Assembly (NCBI GenBank): GCA_963854735.1
Contig: OY978098.1
Coordinates: forward strand, 897,501 to 961,500
From: Marvania coccoides
Taxonomy: Eukaryota; Chlorophyta; Trebouxiophyceae; Chlorellales; Chlorellaceae
Direction of reading: 5' to 3'
Length of the DNA: 64,000 bases
Shown: one piece after another, positions 32,234 to 43,045 of the stretch
Numbering within the stretch: the stretch's first letter is position 1
Layout: the number at the start of each line of letters is the position of its first letter
The notes under the pieces: generated by a model
What the model was told of the DNA's origin: nothing
The model's database searches: none
The model's input: the letters and a program-made list of their open reading frames with translations, nothing else
Made by a program: the position numbers and the translations under genes

Positions 32234-33668
32234 TTATTTCCCTTCTTTCTTTTCAGATTTGCTGCGCTCTAACGCTCGCTGGCGCGCCTCTCTGAACCAC
32301 CCTGTTGACGTTGCCGGAGGCGGCGTGGCGTTGCGACGAACGGAGCCAGGGGCACCCTCTAAGCTATCCTCCGCCTCAAGTGATGCCCCTGGATTTTCAA
32401 ATACTACGCGGAAGGGGCCTTCTTTCCTGGGCGACAGCGGGATCACGGTGGGCTGCGTTGTAATCGCAACTGATGGTGGCCGCGCCAATCCCTGCTGGCT
32501 CGCGCTAGCGCCCCCGTTGGCTGCAGCCAGCTTTTGCTGAGCGGCGTACATGTCCCGGAGGCTGAGGTTGTCATCGGCTTCTTCCGCTGTGGCTGTAGGC
32601 TCGATGGTGGCGGTGTTGCGCATAAACAGGGGCAGCCGGAACGGCATCGTCCACCTCCGCCTGTTTCTTCCACCGCTGATCCTGATGACGTGCTGCAGCG
32701 ACTCCCTCCGCTTTCGCCGCATGAGCAGGAACACAATGAGGATGAGCAGAAGGAGGAGAGCAATGCCGATGGCAATGCCGATTCCTATCCATTTCCCGCT
32801 GCCCCGGAGCTCCCTCAAGGTGAGCCCAATGATCACCACGTCCCCGTACAGTGTGCTAGGGAACACGTCCTCGGGAGATTTCCGCAGCAGCTCTGCCAGC
32901 GCCTCCGCAGCAGCGCCGTCGTCAGGGTGAAATATCGCCGAGATCTCCACCAAGAGGCCCTCCTCCTGCCCTGGCTGCTTCATATTTTCGGGCGCGTTTC
33001 TGAAGCTCATGATGGACACCTCAAGCATGTGCTGTGCGCCCACTAGCATCGCCGCCGCCTCCACTGTTCGAATGACTAGCCGTTGCTCCACAGGAGTGAA
33101 GTAATTGGCAGAGTACACCGGGATGTAGGCCACAAAACGCAGCTCCTTGCGCACGCGGGCAAGGTCCGTGCGTATAGGAGCGGGCGGGGGCGGAGGGGTG
33201 CTGACGGCCGGTGATGGCGTTTCAATTGGGCTTGCTGGTGGGGGGGTAGTATCGCCAGCGCCGCCTTCAAGGTCGCTAGGATCAAAGGGTAGATAATCAG
33301 AAAACGGCGGAGGTGGAGGGCTTGGCTCTGGTAGCGGGGACGGCGGCGGGGGAGAGTCAAGGGGGGGCGGGGGGGACTTCGGCGGTGGGGGTGGTGGAGA
33401 ATATGCGTATAGCTCATTGAAAGATTGATACTCTTCTTGCATTAGCTGGCGTCCATCATTTGTTTGAAAGGCCTCTGGCAGCTTTGCCTGCAATACCCGG
33501 AGAGAGCAAGTGGATATTTATTTTCATAATTAATTTTGTTTCTTTTTAATATCGCAGTATTCTACAGCCTACTCTCAGCGTTCGCCGTGTTTCGCCTGGA
33601 GAAGGCATTAGGATGATGATAGCGATCCAGAGCGCGCGGTGCCCTGGAAATGCTGCGATCCCTGGCAT
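32234..33668 (-). CDS. proline-rich (HRGP-like) single-pass membrane protein B
   Basis: Two exons on the minus strand, 33573-33668 and 32234-33487, give 449 residues. Exon 1 encodes a hydrophobic signal (ALWIAIIILMPSPG). Exon 2 starts with NDGRQLMQEEY, which lines up with NHGRRLL in protein A. Then comes a Pro-rich stalk (SPPPPPPKSPPPP and similar), a globular extracellular domain of about 125 residues (ELRFVAYIPVYSANYF, TLYGDVVIIGLTLREL), one strong membrane segment (IGIAIGIALLLLLILIVFLL) followed by RRKRR, and a tail with NLSLRDMYAAQQKL and a basic end. The shared intron position after the signal, the N-x-GR-x-L motif and the SLRD-x-YA motif say A and B are diverged paralogues. A SEA-like fold for the globular part is a guess. 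No catalytic domain is seen. Confidence 0.8.
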
Positions 33669-33857
33669 AATGTAATTATAAAATGTCTATTCGTTTTTAC
33701 CAGGCCAAAGACGCCTAAAAGCAGGCCACTATTTGATTTCGCTTGCGGTCAAAGTGCGTCAAAAGAAAATTTTGAATTTTGACCTGAACTGTTTCGCGTC
33801 CAGGCGTCGATTGCGAATAGAACTGTGGCTGGCTCATAAATAAAAGGCTACTGCGCA

Positions 33858-35050
33858 ATGATTTACACCTTATTGGGCGGGCCGTTCGCCGCCTTTTACA
33901 TTTGCGGCAGCTTGGCCGCTGTCGGCGTGCCCCTCCTGGTGGGCCTCACCCTGGCAGTTTACCTCATCACTGATGTGGATGCAGGCGTTTTGGGCACGGC
34001 AGACATGGTTGCCGCCGGTCTGGCGACTGGCATCGTGGGCTTTTTCTTCCTGATCCTCTTTGGCATGAACTACTACCGCAATCTGGAGTCCTACTTCTGC
34101 ACCTTTCCCTGGCTCTCCGCGGTCAGCGCCTCCCAAAGGAAGATTGGGGAGAGGAACTACCAGCTCCGCTGCCCTTTCACAGGTCAGTTGAAGTCCAGCT
34201 TTTCTTTGATCAAACCGTTTCCGTTCAAAACTCACAAGTGACTGGACGATGGGAAACCTTTGAGTAGAAACGTGCAGCTACTATAGAGCGTCCTCCCCCT
34301 GGTGTCTCTTTAATTTTTATTTTTCGGTGCTTGGCGGGCATATGAAAAAAACTCACAGCGCTGCTCTCTCAAATTTCACAGGCCTTCGCCCCGGCTTCCG
34401 GTGTCCCAGCTGCCAGTGCCGCGTCCATGAAACCGCCCTCCACAAGGCTGACCGCTGCATCACCCTCCCCATCGGGGAAACAGTCCTCCGCTGGGACCTA
34501 GCGTCGACCATTGTAGAGAGGGAAGGCGACGTGGACAAGGACCGTGTGGCGCTGGACGAAGCGCTGGACTTTCGGGGAAATTTCTACTCCCAAGCGGTGT
34601 CCACTTGCTGCATCGGCTGCGCCACCTGGCAAAAGTGCTTCAACCTCGCCCCCCGCACCTCCCTCTCCCTGGCCCTCACCGCACTGGTGTTCGCCTACAT
34701 CCCCTGGGCGTTCACCTCTTTCCTGGAGCTGATGGGACGAGGAGGTAGGAAAAATAAATTACAGCAAGCTGTCAAAAATGGGGGTTTAATAATTGACGCG
34801 CACTGAAAAAATGCCGTTTTTCTTGTGCGCAGGCGCCATCGTCAAAATGGTCACCGGGTGCATCGCGGTTGGTTTTGCCGCTGCCGCCTTATTGGTGCAG
34901 ATCCGTGCGCTGGTGCGTGCCAACCACTTTTTGTCTAGGTACAGCGCCGTGGTGCCCGCCATGACGCCCATCAAAGCCATGCCTGAGGCTGGATTCTGGT
35001 ACAAAGTGGTGGAGCAGCTGTTCTCCTCCCGCTGGGACCCCTTGGTGTGA
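33858..35050 (+). CDS. multi-pass membrane protein with Cys-rich loop, unrecognised
   Basis: Three exons, 33858-34182, 34382-34744 and 34833-35050, give 301 residues. Two membrane segments lie in exon 1 (VGVPLLVGLTLAVYLI, GLATGIVGFFFLILFGM), one at the end of exon 2 (LALTALVFAYIPWAFTSF) and one in exon 3 (GCIAVGFAAAALLVQI). The loop between the second and third carries a zinc-ribbon-like cluster, FRCPSCQCRVHETALHKADRC, and then CCIGCATWQKC. The Cys spacing (C-x2-C-x-C-x9-11-C) suggests metal binding or disulfides. No family was recognised. Intron 1 carries a sense-oriented copy of the dispersed repeat. The start is the first ATG, with AT-rich sequence just upstream. Confidence 0.72.
34323..34352 (+). 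repeat. CATATG-A(n) intronic repeat copy
   Basis: TTCGGTGCTTGGCGG, then GCATATG, then seven A and C. It lies in intron 1 of the plus-strand multi-pass membrane protein gene in sense orientation, about 30 bases before the acceptor. Confidence 0.8.
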
Positions 35051-35598
35051 AGTTGAATTGTCTGTTTTCTCTATTTTCTGTACGCCTGACAGCGCCACGA
35101 AGAATAAATTTCAACCCCCGCTTTGTCCAACTTTGTAAAAAATGCAAAGAGGGCCTCTATGGCGCCCAGTATTACAAAACAGCATGCACCGCACAAATCA
35201 TATATTGAAAACTAAGTTGTTTTTGTAGTACATGGAGGGGTAAATAGCCACCTGAAAAGGAAAAAAACATATTTAGCAATTGCCGTGATCGGAGCAAGGC
35301 AGCCAGCAGAAACGGTCCTGGGAAAGAGAAAAAAACGTATATATCGTACTCGGTATTAGAACTAAGATTTCTCAAGCCAGGTAAAAAATAAAAGGGGACA
35401 ACAAAAGAACCGTTCAAAAATGCTTATAGAAAGTAAGTTATATAGTTAGAATAGAAGAATTGCCACGTGGAAAGGGAAAGAATGGAGAGAAAGAGGGAAT
35501 GCGTATGCAGGGAGGGAAAAAGAAAGAATGCGAGTGAAGAAGAAAAACATCAAAGGTGCGTTCATCATAAATGTTTTTTCACCGGTCGTTAATTCTCT
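35051..35598. other. convergent intergenic region
   Basis: 548 AT-rich bases between converging 3' ends. AGAATAAA near 35100 probably ends the plus-strand transcript. The remainder is purine-rich on the plus strand (GAAAGAAAGAGGGA-like) and shows no coding pattern. Confidence 0.4.
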
Positions 35599-37431
35599 CT
35601 AAGACCCTTTCCACGCCTCGCTCATGCTGCGCAGCAGCACGGGGCTCTTACCCGTGCCGAACGACGACCCAGCGCTGGACCCCAGCCCTTCCAGCTCTGC
35701 GCCAGGCAGCGACGCCCATTTTGGCGCTGTGCCCGCTCTGGTGCCCAGCAGGCACGATCTCACCACATCCACCAACGCGTGCTTGTCCTGCGCAGATGTC
35801 AACCCTCCGCCACGTGGTGCATGCACCAGGAAGCGGTGGATCTCCTGAGCAGGGAAGCTGCCGTAGGGCGGGGCGGCGGCGTCCACCGCAGCGTCTTCCT
35901 GCCACACGTCGGCGCAGCGCACCCCCACCCCTGCAGCGCACAGGCCTGCTGTGACGTCAAATGTGACGCGGGGCCGGCCCCGTCCACCGACGTCAATGTT
36001 TGCTGCCACCGTGAGCTCCGTAGCTTGGCCTTCCAGCGCGTCGGCCACTTCGATGCGCACGGGCAGGGCGGCAGCTTCGCGCAGGCGTTCCGCGAGCTCG
36101 TCCAGGGCATCCTCCTCGATGATGCGGCAGCAGTCAGAGTCTTGGACGTACAGGTCAGCCACGCACTGCAAAAAGAGTGAAATGACGATGGTGAAACAAT
36201 GAGTTCAGGTGGTAGTACAATGCCGCACTGTACACAAATTAAACAGCGCTTCTTTTTCAATTCTTACCTCCCCCGTTTCTGGTTCCACTTCCACCTTGCC
36301 AAACGCCAGCCGCACGTCCACCTCTTTCAGATTCAGCAGCAGGTCGTACAGCAGCCCCTTGCGGTCCTTGCACCGCAGCGTGAACAGCGTGTGCGAGGGC
36401 GAGGCAGCGGCATCCACATCAACGTCCACCGTGCTCTCAAAATTAACAGCGAAAGAGGAGGAGCGGGAGTGACGGTGGCCCTCGCTGCTGCAGGAGGACC
36501 CGCCGGGATGCAGCGCCTTTCGCGACCCCACCACAGCTCTGAGGTTGGCGGAAGACACAGCGTCTTTGCACGCGAGTCGGTGAATGGAGGCGGCGGCGGC
36601 GGTAGGGTCCAGCCGCTGCTCGTCAAACGCCGCCAGCTGGCTGCCGTCGAAGCCCGTGCCCATGCCTGCAGGCGCTGGCTCCACCACGCAGGTCACGTCC
36701 CGCCCCAGAGCGCCCTTCACCCGATCGCAAATCTCCAGCACGCGGTGCGGCTCGGGGAGCTCGTCGCGGTTATCCATCACGTAGAAGGTGTCGCGCACCT
36801 CCCCGTTGTCGGTGGAAACATGGGCCTTGACCACCGCCACGTCAGACTCCCACAGCGCATGAGACAGCGAGTGCAGCATGCCCTGGCGGTCGTGGCCGGA
36901 TATGTGCACCGCGAAGGGGCGGCGCTGCTTGGGGGTGGAGGGGCAGAGCTGGCGCAGGGCGTCTGCATCTGTGGGACACACTTCTAAAAGTCTAGCTTTG
37001 AGGAGACCCCATCGGGCGGGGACTCCAGGGCTCAGGGAGACCTTCAGCACCAGAAAGCACCAGGTGCCATCGGTAGAGATGTCGGCGCGCAGGATGCGCA
37101 GCCCAAAGTCCAGAATAACGCGAAAAATGTCAACTCCCAGGCCGGTGACGTCAGGAGCGGAAATTCGAATCTCCCTCGCCCAGGAGCTCTCCTCGTCGGG
37201 GATCCGGCTGCACAGAAAAATAAAGAATGGTAAAAACAAGGGTGTTAGGGGTGGGGAGAGAAGCAGGGTCAAGATTGTTGGTTGCAGGGATATCCCTCCG
37301 GAGGGCTAGGAAGGCAGCGGGGGGTCGGAGCAATCGAAAATTAAAGTGCCGGGCTGCGAAAGCGCACGCAAAGGTGGATTTGAGAGAGTTGATTACCCGA
37401 TGGAGACCGTTTCCTCGTCGTCGTAGACCAT
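35599..37431 (-). CDS. ACT-domain repeat protein (ACR9/ACR10-like)
   Basis: Three exons on the minus strand: 37397-37431, 36268-37207 and 35599-36165, giving 513 residues. The first exon is short (MVYDDEETVSI) and resembles the start of plant ACR9/10 proteins. At least three ACT domains follow: the first (ISAPDVTGLGVDIFRVILDF, TDGTWCFLVLKV), the second (VHISGHDRQGMLHSLSHALW, VRDTFYVMD) and the third (FTLRCKDRKGLLYDLLLNLK, joining CVADLYVQD across the last intron). The C-terminal 120 residues are less conserved. ACT domains bind amino acids, and plant ACR proteins are thought to be sensors or regulators of nitrogen metabolism; no enzyme domain is attached here. There is no upstream in-frame ATG, so the start is well supported. 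Confidence 0.85.
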
Positions 37432-38125
37432 CAGGTCGATGCCCTCGTTGGCCACAAAGATGCAAGCAAATTTGAAGTAAATAAGCGAACTCGAGATCAA
37501 AACCGAGACGCAAGATTTGTTGTGCACTGTCTAGATTACACAGAGCTGGCGAGCGGCTTCTCTGTCGCAAAAACTCATCGATTAACAAGATTACAAACAA
37601 ACACGATCTCTGTTTAAAAGCTCGCTTGATCGCTCTCTATCCATACGCATTTATATGAATTAAAAACGTTAACAATCGCGTTAACAACAGACGAAGAAGA
37701 AATCACATAGCAATCTTGGTCAGCGCTGCCAGCAAATCCAAAAAACGTTTTTCAAACACAGCTTTATTTTCCGGCGACGTGCCCAATTTTGTAACACGCA
37801 TTTCGGCCCCAAAATTTGTCTGTAGACGCTCCTGCTCACCATGCATCGTCAGAGCATTTTTCCAGCTCCAAGGTTTGTTTGAAGGGCAGGCCTCTGCCGC
37901 CGCCTCGAGGTGCCTGCATGAGCGTTTCCTTTCGCCGTTCAATGACAATTACAAGGGGCGGCGAACGAATTCAATTCCGCCAAAATATCCAAATGAATAC
38001 AGGGGGGTTTAGGTATCAAGGGGGCAACCATAAGAAGAGGAATAGAAGGGAGGGGAAAAAAATAACCAAGAAAAAGGAGGCAAAAAATATAAGGGGAGAA
38101 GGACTAATGAAGTTATTTAATTATA
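37432..38125. other. intergenic region with possible small minus-strand open frame
   Basis: 694 bases between two minus-strand genes. The part 37703-37846 encodes, on the minus strand, a 47-residue frame starting MHGEQERLQT and ending ALTKIAM, and the same frame is open upstream to 37948. It looks protein-like and may be a last exon, but I could not find a matching upstream exon, so it is not called as a gene. The remainder is AT-rich. Confidence 0.3.
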
Positions 38126-39832
38126 TTATTCTGCTGCTGCATCTATTGCTACCGCTCCTGGCTGCTGCTGGGGTGGCGATGCCGACAAGGGGAAAGTTTG
38201 CATGCTCTCCGCAGCGGCTGGCAATGCTGCTGCCACCGCGGCCGCCGCCTCCTCGCTCATGGCAGCCCCGTGGCGCGCAATCACCGCCGACGCGGCCCTT
38301 GCTGCCACCCGTCCCATCGTGTTGATGTCAAACCGCCGAATGAAACCATACAGCAGTCCAGCAGCAAAGGCATCGCCGGCGCCACAAGTGTCCACAGGCG
38401 GGGTAGCTGTCCAGTGTGGAGGCACGACATGCAGCTGCCCAAGCGCAGTGATCACGCTGCCAGCGGATCCATCAGTCACACACACCATAGAGCAGGCGGG
38501 CCCCAGGGCCAGCGCCGCCGCCTCGGCCGCTGTGCAGTGCGCCTTGCTGCAGTCCATTGGGGCCGCGGCTGCGGACCCTGCGGGCGCGCACTGCACCAGC
38601 GCCATCGCCTCCGCGGAGTTGGTGAACATCAGGTCGATGCCGGCTTCAATAGCAGCCCACATTTCCCCACCATGGCGATGTACCACTCCCGCGTCTCCCG
38701 CAGTCATCGCCACCAAGCAGCCGTGCCGCTGCGCCGCCGCAATGGCAGCTGCAATCGTCCCCGCTGCCCCCGGCAGCTCCCACAGGTAGCCCTCCACCAC
38801 GAGGATGGATGACCTTGAAATTGCTGCCTCCAGGGCGGGAGTGACTGGCACCTCCACTGGGCTGCCTAGGTAGCTCAGCATGGTGCGATCGGCGTCTTCC
38901 GGCGTTGTCAAGACTATCACGGTGCCGGTATTTGCGCCTGCCACCGGCTCTGCCACCACTTCCACCCCAGAAGACCGCATCTGAGAGGAGTAGAACGAGC
39001 CGAGTGCATCGGCGCCAATGAGGCCGGCCATGGCCACTCGGAGACCGCCGCTGCCGTGGTGGCGGCTGGTGCTCGTCCACGTGCTGGTTGCTGCTGCTGC
39101 GCCCAGGCGAGCGAGGGCCATGAGGGTGTTGGAGAGGGACCCCGCTGCTGCAATGTTGTAGTCGCAACTGTCCAGGCGTTGCAGAATCTGGGTGCGCTCC
39201 TCCACGGAGATAATCCTGTGGGTAAAATGGGTGATTAAAAAATGGCCAAGTTTAATTATCAAGTAATAACAAAGCTCAATAAAGCATTAGAGACACTTTT
39301 CACAGACACGAGACCTTAAGTGGAACTTGGAGAACAGAAATTGACCATTAGAAAGCAGGGGATTCTTTTATAAAGACGGCGAATGGATTGATTGTTCGAT
39401 TGGTGTGGATTATAACTCACTTCCTGGAGCCTTTAGCCATGCCGAGTTCTGCCAACCACCTGTCGTCGACGGTAGCACCGAAATCCACCATTGCCTGGCC
39501 TAGCCCCAGCACGTCGATGCGGCCATCCTGCTCCGACTCCTCTGACTCGTAGAATGGCTCATAGAAGCCGCCAAATTGGGTCTCTGCCGACTTGTTGTGA
39601 GATGCCACACGGAAACACCTATGGGATAGATAATTGGGCATTAGGGAACGCTCCAAATGCAATTGTTGGGCGAAATGTGATTGGTTGCTCACCTCTTCTG
39701 GCCCCCCGAGCGATCTACGCGAGTTTTTCGCCGAAGATTTATCTGTCTCGTTCGCTGCAAAGTGCCGGAGACTGCTTTTACCCCACTAATTCGAGTGTGC
39801 AGGCACCCTCCAACATTCAGAGAAGCCGCCAT
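38126..39832 (-). CDS. plastid-type PfkB sugar/nucleoside kinase
   Basis: Three exons on the minus strand: 39693-39832, 39421-39618 and 38126-39215, giving 475 residues. Exon 1 is a basic, hydroxylated presequence (MAASLNVGGCLHTRISG), probably for the plastid. The core begins VLGLGQAMVDFGATVDD and continues RLDSCDYNIAAAGSLSNTLM, the same pattern as the uncharacterised plant PfkB protein At1g19600. The PfkB signature 2, DTCGAGDAFAAGLLYG, supplies the catalytic Asp and anion hole. SNTLMALARLG resembles adenosine-kinase-like substrate loops. The substrate is not known. The C-terminal 60 residues are Ala-rich low complexity. Confidence 0.88.
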
Positions 39833-40928
39833 CCTGAAAGACTAACACTTCTATGTGTGGTGGCGGAGAAAATTATATAGCCACAATTGTTGCGTCGTTA
39901 AAACTGAGGCGGCGGCTAACTAGCCAGCCCTAATGGACAGTCTCTAAAGAAGATTTTGTCGACTTTGGGAGCAATGCGCCAGCTTTTGTGGCTGCTCGAG
40001 AGAGCGAAAGAAAGTGCAATTGCAATTGAGGAGGCGGCTGAACATCCTCGCAAGCTGCTGCACCAGTTAGGGTTTAGGGGCGATTTCTCGCCCCTTAAGT
40101 CACCCCTTTGGAGTCTTTGTTTATTTTTGTTTAAGGCTTTGCCTGCGCCGAGACTGCTTGCAATGTGGCTTACCCCGTCGCTAGAGCACAAAGAACCCGT
40201 GAATGCAATCATGCCTGGCAATGAAAGCACCCAACCATTGTACCGTCTTCCGCCAACAGCATGGACGCAGCCGTTAGAAACCAGAGCAAATTGTCGACGC
40301 ATTTTGAAGGAAACGTTAAAGGTGATCGAATTCTTATTAATAATTTGGCTGGGAGCGATGCACATTACAGGTATACGGCGCATGAGAGTTGCCGGCACGG
40401 TAGCTGGCCGAAAGGGCCGTGTCAACACACGTGTGCTTACGACGTTCTGGATCCCGCCATGATGCCTGAAGGTTCAGCAAAAGTGCTATTCGAAAATGTG
40501 CCATGCTGAGGACGACCCTTCTTCCCACCATCAATTTCGACCAAGCATTTTTTCCGCAATGCGGAGGGGCCCACCTGTGTACCAATATAAATTATATTTC
40601 CACTAGGCTGAAGCCCACGAGCAGAGGAGAAGTTCTCACCTGTATTCAGTTGGATCGCATCTATTTCAGTTGCAAACGGAACTTATTTGGGGCGTTGAAA
40701 TACTAAAGTTCGTTCAAATCTGTGGATATTTTCAACCAGTCCAGCCTGCGAAAGGTTTACGATCCATCTTGCCAGCAAATTTATACACCTGTACTACCAA
40801 AAAATTCCAGCCTCCAGCAATTGAATCACTATTCACCAGCTATTTACTCTGGCTATTACTCCAGCTTGTCTATTTACAGGTTTATTTTGTATTTACTACT
40901 AGCGTCTGCCACAGAGGTACCCGCAACT
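39833..40928. other. intergenic region with long open frames on both strands
   Basis: Almost 1.1 kb between the PfkB gene and the haloperoxidase-like gene, which diverge. Between 39916 and 40462 both strands are open for about 170 codons (plus frame with ATG at 39974, minus frame closing at 39916), but neither product was recognised. Inside it lie a telomere-like TTAGGGTTTAGGG and a perfect hairpin (separate entries). Bases 40463-40928 are AT-rich upstream sequence of the next gene. Confidence 0.35.
40067..40095. promoter_or_regulatory. telo-box-like repeat followed by a perfect hairpin
   Basis: TTAGGGTTTAGGG at 40067-40079 is almost two units of the plant-type telomere repeat; its complement contains AAACCCTAA, the telo box of plant promoters. 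It overlaps an 8-base perfect inverted repeat, AGGGGCGA (40076-40083), loop TTTC, TCGCCCCT (40088-40095). It lies about 240 bases upstream of the PfkB start (minus strand). Confidence 0.4.
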
Positions 40929-42494
40929 ATGTCTCTCAGAGCCACCGGCAGTAGTGCTGCCCTCACCTTCGTGTTCGTCCTATCACTCTTTCTCCACGGG
41001 GCGGCGGGTGAGTTGGCTGCCGACAACGTCATTGTGAAGTTCAACAACGCCGCGCAGGACGACGTGCGCGCGCTGGGCATCCAAAACCAACTGGCGGCCA
41101 AGGTCTGAAGAAGTGGTGCTAGCAATTTAGTCCGCCCAACGATGATTAAACACCCCTTCGCACCTTTTCTCTCTCGCATGCAGTTCTATGCTCTTGTCCA
41201 CTTATCCCAGCACCTCGCCATTGAAAGCGCCCCTCGGCGTGCCAGCGAGAAGGTTCTGGCTGGAAGGGCTGCCTACGCTGCGCATGCTGTGCTCAACCTG
41301 CTGGTGCCTTGGCGGTTCAACAGGCACGATGCAGTGCTGGCCCCCTTTGCCGCTGCCCTGCCCGCCAACTACCGTAGCACCGCTAGCAAGGACGGCGCCG
41401 CTATCGCCGCTGCGCTGGTTTCGGCGCGCACCACCGACGGCACCAACGCTTACGTTAATTTTGTGCCTTCCCCCGCCGGCGGCCCACCCGGCAAATATCA
41501 GTATGTGACTGTGAGTTCAATCAGTTTGAAACAAGAAATTCCCCATGCCCTGTTGCTGAAACAATGCAATTCTTTGCATACGTGAAGGGACAAACCTTCA
41601 CGCTGTACCCCCAGCTGGCCACCTCCCGGCCGTTTGTTATCAAGAACATAAAGAAGTATGACGTCGGTCCGCCCAACGCGCTTAATTCGACGGCCTACAC
41701 CACCGACCTGAAGGAGGTCTTCACCTATGGCGTGAAAAGCTCTCCCCTGCGCACCCAGTACCAAACAGACACCCCAAGTAAGCAAATTTTCATTTCTGTT
41801 GCCGGAATTATCCCCCCTCTTCGAAATGAATAATTAATTTCCCAACACAATAAAATGCCCAATACTAAAAAAATACCCAACGCAAAAAATTGCAGAATTC
41901 TGGGCTGATGGTGCCACCACCTCAGCCATCGGAGGTCACGTGAACCAGATCGCCCAGAAGGTGATCTCCGCCACCGCCAAGCTGGCCGACGTCGCCCGCT
42001 TCTTCGCGCAAGCCAACGTCGCTTCTTTCGACGCCAGCGTTGCTGGATGGGAGGTCAAGCACAAGTACCTGTTTTGGCGCCCCGAGACAGCCATTCGCCA
42101 GGGCGACGGCATCGCCGCCAACGCCTTATACGTCAACGCTACCTGGACACCTGAGATCGCCACTCCTCCCCACCCAGAGTATGCTTCTGGCCACCAGTAC
42201 ACCAGCGCCGCATTTATCCGCGTTTTGATCGCCTTCCTGCGCAAAGACGCTGTGTCTTTCACCATCGGCACTGAGTTCCCTGGTCTGGCGGAGCGCTCCT
42301 TCACCTCGCTCACGCAGGCGGTCCAAGAGGTCGGCGACTCGCGCGTTCTCGGTGGCATCCACTTCCGTCTGGCTGTCACTAACGGCGCAAAGCTGGGGCA
42401 AAAGGTGGCTGATGATGTGCTGGCCAACTGGCGCAAGGCTGACTGGAACGCCATCATCCCTAAAGCGTTCTCCTCCCGTACCCTCCCCAATTAG
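40929..42494 (+). CDS. secreted vanadium-haloperoxidase/PAP2-type enzyme
   Basis: Four exons, 40929-41102, 41184-41510, 41588-41777 and 41896-42494, give 429 residues. A signal peptide is clear (LTFVFVLSLFLHGAAG). The active-site motifs of the PAP2/vanadium haloperoxidase superfamily are present in order: KYLFWRPETAIRQGD (Lys and Arg of the first motif), PHPEYASGHQYTSAA (SGH, the acid His), and RVLGGIHFRLA (Arg and the nucleophile or vanadate-ligand His). Members either oxidise halides with H2O2 or hydrolyse phosphate esters; sequence motifs alone cannot separate the two. Bacterial-type relatives are mostly annotated as vanadium-dependent haloperoxidases. The acceptor of intron 2 is GTGAAG rather than CAG, fixed by phase. 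Confidence 0.88.
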
Positions 42495-43045
42495 AAAATG
42501 GCAATGAAAATATGTAACAGCGTGCCCCCTTTCTTTCTCTCCTGTGCTTGTCAACTGCCTGTCGTATTTGTTAATTCCCTTTATATTAATTATTGGCTCT
42601 TATTGTGCATTGATTTATTTAAGTACCGTTCCCAGTCACATGTATGACTGGTTCCCTCGAAAGGGCCTTTTATAATTAATGTTGAATTCAAGTCAAGTAA
42701 ACCTGTAAAGTCCTAGATGCTAGATACCAGGACCCAAACTCTCAATCAGACGAGTTAATTTACACTGATGAATGCTAACAAAAAGACATGCTATACTATA
42801 TGAAAAAGTATACTATTTTAAACATAAAGACAGCTGTGAAAATGCAGGAAAAAAAACAAAAGAAAACCCGACAAAAAAATAAAAAATCAAGCAGAGGCGA
42901 TTACATATATTAGTACCAGATATTAGTACCAGAATAAGAGAACAAAATTTTAAGAAAAAAGAGTCCCAAATTTCCATTTAGGATAAGAAGAAAAAAAAGC
43001 ATTTTTCATTAAATTAAATTGCTGTCATCATTATGGCGTGTGCAT
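42495..43045. other. convergent AT-rich intergenic region
   Basis: 551 bases between converging genes, no coding signal. It holds a 7-base hairpin CCAGTCA...TGACTGG (42632-42651) and a tandem 13-base duplication (42908-42933). The stretch 42830-43020 is very A-rich. TATGTAA near 42510 could mark the 3' end of the haloperoxidase-like transcript. Confidence 0.4.
42908..42933. repeat. tandem 13-base duplication
   Basis: The unit TATTAGTACCAGA occurs twice in direct tandem in noncoding sequence. Confidence 0.9.

Noticed and set aside
40722..40928. upstream extension of the haloperoxidase-like protein
   Set aside because: The frame begins with GTG and lacks ATG before MSLRATG, which starts a clear signal peptide.
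42632..42670. tRNA-like gene at the hairpins after the haloperoxidase
   Set aside because: Only two short stems, no acceptor stem or T-loop consensus GTTCGA; rejected as tRNA.
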